Source of the DNA: Streptomyces roseus
GTDB taxonomy: Bacteria; Actinomycetota; Actinomycetes; Streptomycetales; Streptomycetaceae
Length of the DNA stretch: 64,000 nucleotides
Direction: 5' to 3'
Assembly (NCBI RefSeq): GCF_001044425.1
Contig: NZ_LFML01000006.1
Coordinates: forward strand, 1 to 64,000
This document shows, piece by piece, positions 49,767 to 59,188 of the stretch. The position numbers were made by a program, and so were the translations under genes. How positions within the stretch are numbered: position 1 is the first letter of the stretch; every line of letters starts with the position of its first letter. The notes under the pieces were generated by a model that saw only the letters and a list, made by a program, of their open reading frames with translations, was not told where the DNA came from and did not search any database.

Positions 49767-49954
49767 CGCGTCCCCCCTCCCCCGTCGGTGCCTGAGCGCT
49801 GAGTACCGGGCACTGAGCGCCGGCGGCCGGTCGCGGACCGGCCAAGAGCACCTTAGGGGTGGGCGGCCCGCCGCGGCGCGGTATTCCCCCTCGTGGACGG
49901 GAAAGCGAAAAGAGGGGGAATTCCCGGGAAACGGCATTTCCGCCGAACCGGCAC

Positions 49955-50003
49955 GGGAACGGGAACAGGAACCGGAAGGGGAGCCGGAACCGGCGGCCCC
50001 GAT
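49955..50003 (+). repeat. purine-rich GGAACCGG-type low-complexity tract
   Basis: Irregular copies of GGGAACGGGAACAGGAACCGG and related hexamers follow one another between the kinase start and mqnA. No gene or clear signal was seen. The 246-bp gap must hold the kinase promoter. Confidence 0.45.
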
Positions 50004-50012
50004 CGGAAATGA

Positions 50013-50885
<873 letters not shown>

Positions 50886-51020
50886 CTAGCCCCCGGGTCC
50901 GCGTCAGCCTTCAGGCGGCCCTCAAACGTCCGGGTGACGTGATCTTTCCCTCTGGTCTCCGCCACGGGGTGCGTGCTAGGCTCGTCGCAAGTTGCAGTTT
51001 GGTTTCCCTTGCAGTACGAG

Positions 51021-51050
51021 GCCTGCGGAGAATGTGACCCGCAGGCTTTT
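51021..51050 (+). promoter_or_regulatory. terminator-like hairpin in the cold-shock leader
   Basis: GCCTGCGG (51021-51028) pairs with CCGCAGGC (51039-51046) around a 10-nt loop and is followed directly by TTTTGTAGTTTT. The stem plus T run looks like an intrinsic terminator, yet it lies 64 nt before the cold-shock start codon and after a likely promoter (TAGGCT at 50979-50984). It may act as an attenuator or temperature-dependent leader. Confidence 0.6.
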
Positions 51051-51113
51051 GTAGTTTTCAGACTTCTTAGCAGGTTCTGGAGCAGGGCGACCCTTTGGCC
51101 CATAGGAGGGCTC

Positions 51114-51317
51114 ATGGCTACCGGAACCGTGAAGTGGTTCAACGCTGAAAAGGGCTTCGGCTTCATCGCCCAGGACGGCGGCGGCCCGGATGTCTTCGTC
51201 CACTACTCCGCGATCAACGCCTCTGGCTTCCGCTCCCTCGAGGAGAACCAGATGGTGAACTTCGACGTCACGCAGGGTCCGAAGGGCCCGCAGGCGGAGA
51301 ACGTCACCCCGGCCTAA
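51114..51317 (+). CDS. cold-shock protein, CspA family
   Basis: A 67-residue single-domain RNA/ssDNA-binding protein. RNP1 (KGFGFIAQ) and RNP2 (DVFVHYSAI) are complete, and [18 protein letters not shown] is the standard start. It acts as an RNA chaperone. AGGAGGG precedes the ATG. The leader appears to be about 120 nt long, as in other cold-shock mRNAs. Confidence 0.96.
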   Translation: MATGTVKWFNAEKGFGFIAQDGGGPDVFVHYSAINASGFRSLEENQMVNFDVTQGPKGPQAENVTPA

Positions 51318-51360
51318 TCGCCTGGGCCAACTCTCATCGCGGTTGGAAAAGCAGTACCCA

Positions 51361-51407
51361 AGGAGCCCTGCTCCTCCGTGCGAGCGGAGGGGCGGGGCTC
51401 CTGCCTT
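51361..51407 (+). terminator. terminator after the cold-shock gene
   Basis: AGGAGCCC (51361-51368) with GGGCTCCT (51394-51401) plus inner CTCCTCCG/CGGAGG pairs, then GCCTTTCC. 44 bp after the stop. Confidence 0.7.
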
Positions 51408-51438
51408 TCCCCTCCCGGGTGGGGTGCGGGGAACGCGA

Positions 51439-51478
51439 ACCGCCCCCGGTCGCCGTCGGGACGGCGACCGGGGGCGGT
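51439..51478 (-). terminator. 19-bp perfect hairpin after the transglycosylase gene
   Basis: Arms 51439-51457 and 51460-51478 match perfectly with a 2-nt loop, 27 bp after the stop at 51505 (minus strand). It faces the cold-shock terminator and separates the convergent genes. Confidence 0.8.
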
Positions 51479-51504
51479 CTGGGGGCGGGTGCGGACCCGA
51501 GGGC

Positions 51505-53214
51505 CTACCGAGCCCGCGTGGTGGCCGGGGCCGGCGTCGTGGCCGGTGCCGGGGTCGGCGTCGTGGCCGCCGTGATCTTCAGGTCCAGGACCAGGACCAC
51601 GTTGTCCTTCGTGACCAGGCGCAGGTGGTACGTGCCCGGGGCCACGTCCGTGGTGTAGAGCTGCGGCAGCGCGATCTTGCCGTCGGCGCCGGCCGGGGCC
51701 AGGAGCAGGCTCGTGACCTTGTTGCCGTCCTTGTCCTTGAACCAGGGGCCCTTGGACTTCGCCGGGTCCACGGGGACCCACGGGCCGTCCTTCTCGTTCT
51801 GCTCGACGAGTCCGGCGGTGACCTGCGTGCCCTCCGCGGCCTTGCCCTGGGCCGTGGCCGTGACCTCCAGGCCCGCCAGGACCTTGCCCGCCTCGACCTC
51901 CAGGGGCTTGTCCGCGCCTGCGTCGGTACGGGCCAGCTTGTCCGCGACCGGGGCCGGCTTCGCCGTGACGGTGCCGGTGAAGTTCACCGTCAACTGCGCC
52001 GCGGTGTTGTACGCGGCCACCCGCAGGGTGAAACCGCCCGCCTTGGCACCGGCCTTCAGGCCGGGCAGGGCCGCGACGCCCTCGGAGTCGGTGTCGACCA
52101 CGAGGAACGTCTTGCCCTCGGCGCCGATGGTGGAGCCCGTGGTGTCGTCCTTGAGCTCGAAGAGGATGGGCTTCGCGGCGGCCGGCTTGCCGTCGCTGAG
52201 CACCGCCTTGATCCGCGGGACCGCCGTGAACGCCGAACCGGCCTCAGCCGTGAGCTCCGCGCTGCCGAGCAGCTCCAGCTTGGCCAGGGTCGGCGCCGGC
52301 GTCGGCTTCGGCTCCTCCGGCTTCGGCGTGGGCTTCGGCGTGGGAGTCGGGGTCGGGGTGGGAGTCGGGGTGGGCTTCGGCTTCGGGGTGGGAGTCGGCG
52401 TGGGCAGCGTCCTCGTGGGCGGCGGCGTGTAGTCGCCGGCCGGCGGGTTCACCACGCCGGTGGCGCCGTTCTGGTACTGGTGCATGTACCCGAGCACCGT
52501 GTTCACGTACTCGCGGGAGTTGTTGTAGCTGAGGATCGCCCGGTCGAGCTGCGCCTGGTCCGAGAGGTCACGGTCGCCCGCGCACAGGTAGAGGCCCGCG
52601 CCCAGCGCCGCGTCGTAGATGTTGTTCGGATCGCGCTTGGAGTCGCCGTTGCCGTCGGCGCCCCACTTCGCCCAGGTGGAGGGGATGAACTGGAGCGGGC
52701 CGACGGCGCGGTCGTAGACGGCGTCCCCGTCGAACTCGCCCTTGTCGGTGTCCTTGATCTCGGCGAACCCGTTGCCGTCGAGGCGCGGGCCGCGGATCGG
52801 CTTCTCGGTGTAGCCGTCGTTCTTGAGTCCGTAGCCGGAGGCGTGGACGGACTCGACGCGGCCGATGCCGGCGATCAGTTGCCAGGGCAGCTTGCAGCCG
52901 GGGAGCGCGGCGGCGACGGAGAGCTCGGCCCGCTTGTACGCGTCGAGGGCGGTCGCGGGTATCCCGCTGATCCCCTCAGCGGCCCCCGCGCCCTCGGTGG
53001 GCGGTACGGCCGGATCGGCGAGCGGGTCGGGCAGATCGAGGCGGGCGTCGCCGCGGTCGGTGGCCTGGGGGCTGTCCGGAGTGGGCTCGGACTCGCCCGC
53101 GTCGGCGGTGGACGTATTGGTCACCACCGCGGCGGTCGTCAGGCTGGCCGCGAGCGCGGCCGTGCACAGGACCTTGCGCGAGGTGTTGACGAGGTGACGG
53201 TGAAGCGGCTTCAC
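51505..53214 (-). CDS. secreted lytic transglycosylase with Pro/Thr linker and Ig-like C-terminal region
   Basis: A 569-residue exported protein. A signal sequence (KVLCTAALAASLTTAAV) is at about residues 14-38. Residues 85-245 form an SLT-type transglycosylase domain with the catalytic Glu in AGIGRVESVH (about 120), AVGPLQFIPSTWAKWG and AILSYNNSREYV. It should cut the glycan backbone of the wall. A (Thr-Pro)n/Lys-Pro linker (about 262-310) joins it to 260 residues of beta-rich sequence (LGSAELTAEAGSAFTAVP, FTLRVAAYNTAAQLTV) that looks like two Ig-like folds. The GTG at 53214 is preferred; GGGGGGA lies upstream. Confidence 0.88.
   Translation of the reverse strand: MKPLHRHLVNTSRKVLCTAALAASLTTAAVVTNTSTADAGESEPTPDSPQATDRGDARLDLPDPLADPAVPPTEGAGAAEGISGIPATALDAYKRAELSVAAALPGCKLPWQLIAGIGRVESVHASGYGLKNDGYTEKPIRGPRLDGNGFAEIKDTDKGEFDGDAVYDRAVGPLQFIPSTWAKWGADGNGDSKRDPNNIYDAALGAGLYLCAGDRDLSDQAQLDRAILSYNNSREYVNTVLGYMHQYQNGATGVVNPPAGDYTPPPTRTLPTPTPTPKPKPTPTPTPTPTPTPKPTPKPEEPKPTPAPTLAKLELLGSAELTAEAGSAFTAVPRIKAVLSDGKPAAAKPILFELKDDTTGSTIGAEGKTFLVVDTDSEGVAALPGLKAGAKAGGFTLRVAAYNTAAQLTVNFTGTVTAKPAPVADKLARTDAGADKPLEVEAGKVLAGLEVTATAQGKAAEGTQVTAGLVEQNEKDGPWVPVDPAKSKGPWFKDKDGNKVTSLLLAPAGADGKIALPQLYTTDVAPGTYHLRLVTKDNVVLVLDLKITAATTPTPAPATTPAPATTRAR
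52300..52408 (-). repeat. Thr-Pro coding tandem repeat in the transglycosylase gene
   Basis: Irregular 6-bp units (GGCGTG, GGAGTC, GGGGTC on the plus strand) encode the Pro/Thr/Lys linker between the enzyme and its C-terminal region. Length is probably variable among strains. Confidence 0.65.
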
Positions 53215-53561
53215 AGTGCGGCGATCCCCCCAAGGCGGCCGACAAGGTATACGACGGCGGGTCGAGCCGTGGATATCCACTGTCTATCAGGTATTCGGAC
53301 GCGACTCACCGCCACCCGGGCAGATGTGACCCACCATTCGTCTCGGCTTCACCGGGTCCTCACGGCCGTCCGGACACAGGACGGTGGTCCCGGGTGGAAA
53401 GGAACCGAAGTCTAACTGTTTGAAACCCCTTGGGGCTTTGGGATGGTTTCATGGCGACCGGTACCAGGAACGGCCGGAGGCGCGCGCCCCGCGAACGACC
53501 GAGGCGGACGGGCGGTGCGCCACGGACGGATCCGGCCCCGCCGGTCCTACGGTGGGATGCC

Positions 53562-54038
53562 ATGACCACCATCGAGCCGGTCCGCGTCCCCGACCTGTCG
53601 GACCGTCCCCACGAGCTGACCGTCGAACGGTCGATGATCGCCACCGAGCACACCCTGTACGCGGGATGGACCGAGGAGTTGGACCGCTGGTTCGCGGCTC
53701 CCGGCTCGGTCCTGATGCGGGCCGAGGTGAACGCGCCGTTCTTCTTCGAGACGGAGTTCGCACCGGAGCCGGAGGGCCCGAGGACCAGGCACCCGCACTA
53801 CGGGCGCTTCCTGCGCTTGGTCCCGAACCGGCTGGTGGAGCTGACGTGGGTGACGGGCAGGGGCGGTACGGAGGGCGCCGAGACGGTGGTCACCGTGGAA
53901 CTCCTCCCGCACCCGATCGGCACCCATGTACGGCTGAGGCACGCGGGGTTCCACGACGAGGCGGCCCGGGACCGGCACGCGGTGGCCTGGGAGCAGGTAC
54001 TGATCCAGCAGGACGAGGCGCTGACCGGGGAGGAGTGA
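53562..54038 (+). CDS. SRPBCC/AHSA1-family protein
   Basis: A 158-residue START-like fold protein. ERSMIATEHTLYAGWTEELDRWFA is the usual start (shown in the family as RxxxAxxxxVFxAWTxPExLxxWF), with FFFETEFAPEPE, PHYGRFLRLVPNRLVELTWV and HAVAWEQVLIQ near the end. Such proteins bind small hydrophobic ligands or help Hsp90-like chaperones; the ligand is unknown. The start at 53562 follows GGTGGGATGCC. Note that an earlier ATG at 53451 in frame has a cold-shock-like start (MATGT) but no family continuation. Confidence 0.85.
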   Translation: MTTIEPVRVPDLSDRPHELTVERSMIATEHTLYAGWTEELDRWFAAPGSVLMRAEVNAPFFFETEFAPEPEGPRTRHPHYGRFLRLVPNRLVELTWVTGRGGTEGAETVVTVELLPHPIGTHVRLRHAGFHDEAARDRHAVAWEQVLIQQDEALTGEE

Positions 54039-54080
54039 GGCCCCCGGCGCCGGGAGCGGGGACTGGGAGGACGGGCCCCG

Positions 54081-54245
54081 ACCTGGCTCACCTGGTACGT
54101 GTTCACCGCGTTGCCCCGGGTCCGGCGGATCGAGGGCCCCACGCGTCAGCACAACCTCGCGATGCGCCGTGTTTTGCGAAGGTGCGGCGTGCGGCTGCGC
54201 GAAGGAAGCGCGCTACCGCGAGGGGTGGCGGGCGGACCCGACGAG
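54081..54245 (+). pseudogene. C-terminal remnant of a GNAT acetyltransferase, frameshifted
   Basis: In one frame (codons from 54081) the sequence reads TWLTWYVFTALPRVRRIEGP, then TRQHNLAMRRVLRRCG. That is the end of a GNAT domain (family pattern RIEGxTRxxNxAMRRVxxRCGxxxEAxYREAW). The rest of the pattern, CAKEARYREGWRAD, appears in another frame from about 54190, so a frameshift lies near 54175-54195. No start or acetyl-CoA loop lies upstream. About 50 residues survive. Confidence 0.65.
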
Positions 54246-54282
54246 TCGGCTGAGGGCCCGCCCACCGCCTTACGGCCACCGC

Positions 54283-56022
54283 CTAGGCGTACAGCGCGTC
54301 GATCTCCGCCGCGTAGCGCTCCGCCACCGCCTTGCGGCGCAGTTTCAGGGTCGGGGTCAGCGTGCCGGCCTCGATGGTGAACTCCTCCGGCAGGATGTGG
54401 AAGGCGCGGATGCGGGCCGGGCGGGAGACCGTGGCGTTGGCCGCCTCGACCGCCTCCTCGACCAGGGCCCGGACCGCGGGGTGGGCGGCGGCCGCGGCCG
54501 GGTCGAAGGCCTCCAGTCCCTCCCGGCGGGCCCAGGCCCCGATCTCCTCCGCGTCCAGGGTGACGAGGGCGACCGGGTGGGGCCGGCGGTCACCGATGAG
54601 GACCGCCCGAGAGACGTACCGGGAGCGCTGGACGGCGAACTCGACCTCCGTCGGCGTGATGTTCTTCCCCGCCGAGGTGATGATCAGCTCCTTCTTGCGG
54701 CCGACGATCGACAGGTACCCGTCGGCGTCCAGTGCCCCCAGGTCCCCGGTGTGCAGCCAGCCCTGCTCGTCCAGGACCCGCTCGGTGGCGGCGGGGTTCG
54801 CGTGGTAGCCGGGGAAGACCATCGGCCCGCGGACCAGGATCTCGCCGTCCTGCGCGATGCGGACCTCGCAGCCCTCGATGGGCTGGCCGACCGTGCCGTG
54901 GCGGGTGGCTTCCGCGTGGTTCAGGCTGATCAGCCCGGCGGTCTCGGTCATCCCGTAGCCCTCGTAGATGGTGATCCCGCAGGCCCGCAGGAAGTCCATG
55001 GTCGCCGGGGCGATCGGCGCCGCGCCGGTCACCGCCTGGTTCAGCCGGCCCCCGAAGGCGCCCCTGACCAGCGAGTACAGGTTCTTCTCGGCCTCCTCGT
55101 AGGCCGGCCGGTCGGCTTCCGGAAGCCTTCCTTCCGCCGCGAGCACCCCGAGCCGCACCGCCTCCCGGAAGCGCTCGGCGCCGCCCTCCCGCGACTCGGC
55201 CATCGACAGCATCACCGAGTGCACCTTCTCGAACAGCCTCGGTACGGACGGCAGGTGAGTGGGCTTCGCCTCGGCGAGCTCGGAGAGCACGTCCTCGATC
55301 CGGCCGCCGAAGTAGCACAGCTCCCCGCCGGCCAGCAGGGTCGTGAACTGGATCAGCTGGGCCAGCACGTGCGCCAGCGGCAGGTACAGGTACGTGGAAT
55401 CGCCCGGTCCGCCGTGGATCAGCGGGCGCGTCGCGTCCTGGACGGCGCCGATGTTGCCGTGCGTGAGGCGGCACCCCTTCGGCAGGCCCGTCGTCCCCGA
55501 GGTGTAGATGATCGACGCGTCCGACTCCGGGGTCACCCGCCGTGCCCGCTCCCGGAGTTCCGCCTCCGGGGCCGCTTCCATCTCGGCCAGCGCGTCCATC
55601 CGTACGACCGCCCGCAGGGCCGGCAGTTTCGCCCGCAGCGCCTCCACCCGGTCCGCCTGCGCCGCGTCGTCGCAGACGACGGCCACCGCCTCCGCGTCCG
55701 AGAGGACCCAGGCCAGCTCCTCCTCCCCCGCCGTCGGGTAGACCGGTACCAGGACGGCGCCCGCCGCCATGATCCCGAAGTGGGTGTACGTCCACGCCGG
55801 GCGGGTCTCGGCCAGGACCGCCACCCGCTCTCCGGGCCCGACCCCCAGCCCGATCAGCGCCCGCCCGGTGCGCCGTACGCGCTCGTGGAGTGCGGAGTAC
55901 GTGACGGTGGCCCAGCCCCCGTCCCCGTCCGGGTCCCGGTGGCGCAGGGCGGTCTCGCCGCCGTACCGCTCCCCCGTCCACTCCGTGAACACCGCCAGCG
56001 TCTCCGGTCGCACAGCGTCCAT
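54283..56022 (-). CDS. long-chain acyl-CoA synthetase (AMP-binding)
   Basis: A 579-residue enzyme that activates fatty acids with ATP and CoA. ATP loop: IIYTSGTTGLPKGCRLTHGN. YEGYGMTETAGLISLN, HTGDLGALDADGYLSIVGRKK and TSAGKNITPTEVE give the adenylate core and the Lys-bearing C-terminal domain. It is close to the second synthetase at 59765 in family. It diverges from an AraC regulator at 56169, which may control it. Confidence 0.93.
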   Translation of the reverse strand: MDAVRPETLAVFTEWTGERYGGETALRHRDPDGDGGWATVTYSALHERVRRTGRALIGLGVGPGERVAVLAETRPAWTYTHFGIMAAGAVLVPVYPTAGEEELAWVLSDAEAVAVVCDDAAQADRVEALRAKLPALRAVVRMDALAEMEAAPEAELRERARRVTPESDASIIYTSGTTGLPKGCRLTHGNIGAVQDATRPLIHGGPGDSTYLYLPLAHVLAQLIQFTTLLAGGELCYFGGRIEDVLSELAEAKPTHLPSVPRLFEKVHSVMLSMAESREGGAERFREAVRLGVLAAEGRLPEADRPAYEEAEKNLYSLVRGAFGGRLNQAVTGAAPIAPATMDFLRACGITIYEGYGMTETAGLISLNHAEATRHGTVGQPIEGCEVRIAQDGEILVRGPMVFPGYHANPAATERVLDEQGWLHTGDLGALDADGYLSIVGRKKELIITSAGKNITPTEVEFAVQRSRYVSRAVLIGDRRPHPVALVTLDAEEIGAWARREGLEAFDPAAAAAHPAVRALVEEAVEAANATVSRPARIRAFHILPEEFTIEAGTLTPTLKLRRKAVAERYAAEIDALYA

Positions 56023-56168
56023 CGCGTTCGCCTCCCTGGGGTCCGTACGGCGTACGGCGCACGGCGCGCGTACGTCCGACCGACGCTAGGCAGCCAAAGC
56101 CCCCGTACGGCATGACCGGAAGCGTCACGACCCCTGACCCGAGCGCTCATCCGGGCTACCGTCGTGCC

Positions 56169-57179
56169 ATGGGGAGGCGGACGATCACCGTGCACCACGT
56201 GCGTGCCGTGCTCGCGGGGGCGGCGCGCGGCGGCATCGACACCGTGCCGCTGCTCCAAGAGGCGCAGATCCCGCCGCTGCTGCTCGGCGACGACCGGGCA
56301 CGGATCACGCCGGCCCAGTTCGCCCGGCTGTTCCGGGCGCTGTACCGGACCACGCAGGACGAGTTCCTCGGCCTGTCGGCGGTGCCGAGCCGCCCGGGCA
56401 CGTTCGCGATGATGTGTCACGCCTCGCTGGGCTGCCGGGATCTCGGCTCGGCGGTGGAGCGTGCCGCGACCTTCTACGGTCTCTTCCCCGGCGGCCCGGA
56501 GCTGCTGCTGGAAGTGGTGGGCGCCGAGGCTCGTTTCACGGTGCGCAACGATTTCGCGCGGGACGAGGAGCGGTTCCTGACCGAGTGCGTGCTCGCGATC
56601 TGGCACCGGCTGAGCAGCTGGCTGATCGGGCGGCGGATCCCGCTGGCGTACGCGGCGTTCGCCTATCCACCGCCGCCGCACGAGGCGGAGTACGAGGTCC
56701 TGTTCGACTGCCCGGTCCGCTTCGGGGCCGACCGGACGGGGGCCGCTTTCGACGCGCACTGGCTGACCGCACCGCTCGTACGGGACGAGGCGGCCATGGA
56801 CGCGATGCTGCGGCGGGCCCCCTTCGACCTGCTGTCGCGGCCGGAGTACGGGACGACGGTCGCGGAGCAGGTCCGCCGGGCCCTGGCGGGGCAGTTGCGG
56901 ACCTCCCCGCGACTGCCGGCGCTGGGCGAGGTGGCGGCGCGGCTGGCGGTGTCGCCGGCGACGCTGCGGCGGCGGCTGCGGCAGGAGGGCACCTCGTTCC
57001 AGCAGCTGAAGGACCACGTCCGGCGGGACGCGGCGATCGCGGGGCTGGCGGAGGGCACCGAGCCGATAGCGGAGCTGGCGGCCCGCCTCGGCTTCTCGGA
57101 GGACACGGCCTTCCACCGCGCGTTCCGCCGCTGGACGGGCACGACCCCGGGCGCGTACCGCATCGCGTCGGGCGGCTGA
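56169..57179 (+). CDS. AraC-family transcriptional regulator
   Basis: A 336-residue regulator. The N-terminal 235 residues form an arabinose-binding-like domain of the type found in OruR/ArgR-like AraC proteins (VHHVRAVLAGAARGGIDT, QEAQIPPLLLGDDRARITP). The C-terminal double helix-turn-helix reads LGEVAARLAVSPATLRRRLR and IAELAARLGFSEDTAFHRAF with RRWTGTTPGAYR. The start at 56169 is preferred: TACCGT lies 11 bp upstream as a -10, which suggests a leaderless mRNA; an upstream in-frame ATG at 56112 is less likely. It probably controls the divergent acyl-CoA synthetase. Confidence 0.88.
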   Translation: MGRRTITVHHVRAVLAGAARGGIDTVPLLQEAQIPPLLLGDDRARITPAQFARLFRALYRTTQDEFLGLSAVPSRPGTFAMMCHASLGCRDLGSAVERAATFYGLFPGGPELLLEVVGAEARFTVRNDFARDEERFLTECVLAIWHRLSSWLIGRRIPLAYAAFAYPPPPHEAEYEVLFDCPVRFGADRTGAAFDAHWLTAPLVRDEAAMDAMLRRAPFDLLSRPEYGTTVAEQVRRALAGQLRTSPRLPALGEVAARLAVSPATLRRRLRQEGTSFQQLKDHVRRDAAIAGLAEGTEPIAELAARLGFSEDTAFHRAFRRWTGTTPGAYRIASGG

Positions 57180-57349
57180 GCCGGGCGCGTCCCACGCACG
57201 TACGGGTGGCAGGGGCCGGGCCGTGAGGGCGGGGTGTGAAGGCGGGTCAGGAAAGGTGAGCTGCGCGGTCAGCGACGTTCCGACCGGTCGGTCACTACGT
57301 TCTCCTCACCCATCCCCCGCACGAAAACGATTCGTTGGGAGAGCCGCCC

Positions 57350-58555
57350 ATGCGTTTGCGCATCCCCGTGGTCTTGGCCGCACTGGCCCTGTCACTTACG
57401 GCCCCCGTCACGGCGTCCGCCGCCCCCACCGCGACCGTCCCCGGAGCCGCCACCGAAGCCGCCACCGAAGGCGACACCGAAGGCGCGACCGGAGCCGGCC
57501 GCCCCGGAGACATCGTCGATGTCGCCCCGTCCGCCTTCCATCCGCTGCCCGGACAGCCGACCGGCACCAAGGCGTGGAAGATCCACTACCGGTCCACCAC
57601 CGCCGACGGCCTCCCGGACACCGTCTCCGGCACGGTGATCGTCCCGCAGGACGGCCGGACCGGCCCGCGGCCGCTCGTCACGTACGCCGTAGGCACCGTC
57701 GGCATGGGCGACTCCTGCGCCCCGAGCAACAACCTCCCCTACGGCACCGCCATGGAGGCCAACCTCATCCAGCAGCTCACCCTGCGCGGCTGGGCCGTGG
57801 TCGTCACCGACTACGAGGGGCTCGGCACGCCGGGGGTGCACACGTACACGGTCGGCCCGTCGGCCGGGCGGGCCATGCTCGACGCCGCCCGCGCGGCCAC
57901 CCGCCTGCCGGGGACGGGGCTGGCTGCGGACACCCCGGTCGGCATCATGGGCTACTCCCAGGGCGGCCAGGCCAGCGGCTGGGCCGCCGAGCTGCAGGGT
58001 TCGTACGCCCCCGAGCTGAACGTGAAGGGCACGGCGACGGGCGGGGTCCCGGCCGACCTGCTGAAGGTGGCCGACTTCAACAACGGCTCGTACGGCTCGG
58101 GGCTCATCTTCATGGCGGCGGCGGGGCAGGACGCGGCCTTCCCGGAGCTGCGGCTCGACTCGTACCTCAACCCGGCGGGCAAGGCGCTGGTCGCCGGAAT
58201 GCGGGAGAACTGCGTGGCCATCGACGCCATCGCCGGCTCCTTCAAGCGGATCTCCGACCTCACGACCCGCAACCCGCTCGAACAGCCGGACTGGCAGGCC
58301 CGGCTGAACCAGAGCCGGCTGGGGCGGACGGCCCCGGCCGCGCCGGTGTACCAGTACCACGCCCTCGGCGACGAGCTCATCCCGTACGCGGTGGGGCGGC
58401 AGCTGCGCTCGGAGTGGTGTGCGAAGGGCGCGAACGTCGAGTGGCAGACGATCTGGGCCGGTGAGCACGTCAGCGGCGCGATCACGCACTCGGTGGCGGC
58501 GGGGAACTGGCTCGCCGACCGCTTCGCGGACCGCCCGACGCACGCCGACTGCTGA
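57350..58555 (+). CDS. secreted lipase, alpha/beta hydrolase
   Basis: A 401-residue exported hydrolase of the secretory-lipase (LIP) type. The signal peptide ends near residue 25 (TAPVTASAAP). GIMGYSQGGQASGWAAEL holds the nucleophile Ser at about 203; YHALGDELIPY carries the candidate Asp and GEHVSGAITH the candidate His. The Cys residues (DSCAPSN, RENCVAID, EWCAKG) may form disulfides. It should hydrolyse acylglycerols or esters outside the cell and sits between two acyl-CoA synthetases, which could use the released acids. Confidence 0.9.
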   Translation: MRLRIPVVLAALALSLTAPVTASAAPTATVPGAATEAATEGDTEGATGAGRPGDIVDVAPSAFHPLPGQPTGTKAWKIHYRSTTADGLPDTVSGTVIVPQDGRTGPRPLVTYAVGTVGMGDSCAPSNNLPYGTAMEANLIQQLTLRGWAVVVTDYEGLGTPGVHTYTVGPSAGRAMLDAARAATRLPGTGLAADTPVGIMGYSQGGQASGWAAELQGSYAPELNVKGTATGGVPADLLKVADFNNGSYGSGLIFMAAAGQDAAFPELRLDSYLNPAGKALVAGMRENCVAIDAIAGSFKRISDLTTRNPLEQPDWQARLNQSRLGRTAPAAPVYQYHALGDELIPYAVGRQLRSEWCAKGANVEWQTIWAGEHVSGAITHSVAAGNWLADRFADRPTHADC

Positions 58556-58636
58556 GGGACGGGCGACCGGGTCCCGGAAACCGGCCCCGGGCCCCGGGCC
58601 CCCTTGCCCCCGCCATCGGCACCCGGGCCCCGGGCC

Positions 58637-59068
58637 TCAGCGGCCCGGGGTACCGGCGTTGCGGACGATGCGGGCGAGGAGGTCGCGTACGGCTGCCACC
58701 TCGTCCGGCGTGAGCCCCTCGGCGAGGCGGGCGTCGAGCTTCGCCACCAGCGCGTCGGCCTGGGCGAAGACCTCCTCGCCGCGCTCGGTCAGCCGGATCT
58801 CGATGAGCGTGCCGTGGATCGGGTGCGGGGTGCGGGCGACGAGGCCGCGGGCCTCCAGCCGGCCGAGCAGGCTGTTCATGGTCTGCGGGGTCACCGAGAG
58901 CTTGCGCGCGAGCTCGGCGGCGTTGATCCCGGGGTTCTCGCTGAGTACGGCGAGGGCCGCCTGCTGAGCAGCGGTGATCCCGGCCTCGCGCACCGCGGCC
59001 TCCTTGGCGGCCTGCGTGATGCGCTCGGCCTGCTTGATGTGGATCAGCAGCCGCTCGGAGTAGTGCAT
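58637..59068 (-). CDS. MarR-family regulator
   Basis: A 143-residue winged-helix repressor. ITAAQQAALAVLSENPGINA, LARKLSVTPQTMNSLLGRLE and RLTERGEEVFAQAD give the helix-turn-helix and wing. It is divergent from the HbpS-like gene, and the 120-bp gap holds palindromes, so it probably represses that gene and itself. The ligand is unknown; it has no Cys, so it is not a simple thiol sensor. Confidence 0.9.
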   Translation of the reverse strand: MHYSERLLIHIKQAERITQAAKEAAVREAGITAAQQAALAVLSENPGINAAELARKLSVTPQTMNSLLGRLEARGLVARTPHPIHGTLIEIRLTERGEEVFAQADALVAKLDARLAEGLTPDEVAAVRDLLARIVRNAGTPGR

Positions 59069-59118
59069 GCGCCGAGTGTAGGAGACGGTCACCAGGCCCC
59101 GTCGAGATGACAGGCAGC

Positions 59119-59155
59119 TTGCGTGTACCTATCAGCATGCTGTTAGCTGCATGCA
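59119..59155 (+). promoter_or_regulatory. promoter and likely MarR operator before the HbpS-like gene
   Basis: A -35-like TTGCGT (59119-59124) and -10-like TTAGCT (59143-59148) are 18 bp apart. The spacer contains the perfect palindrome CAGCATGCTG (59133-59142), and a second, TGCATGCA (59148-59155), follows. Two GCATGC cores 15 bp apart across a promoter suggest a repressor site for the divergent MarR protein. Confidence 0.5.
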
Positions 59156-59188
59156 TACGAATAACCGCTCTTCCGCAAGGAGCTCACC

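Noticed and set aside
52300..52408. CRISPR-like array in the transglycosylase gene
   Set aside because: Units are 6 bp, imperfect and code for a Thr-Pro linker; there are no spacers.
53451..53561. ATG followed by a cold-shock-like start (MATGT) before the SRPBCC gene
   Set aside because: Only the first five residues agree with the cold-shock protein; RNP1 and RNP2 are absent, so likeness is chance or a very old remnant.
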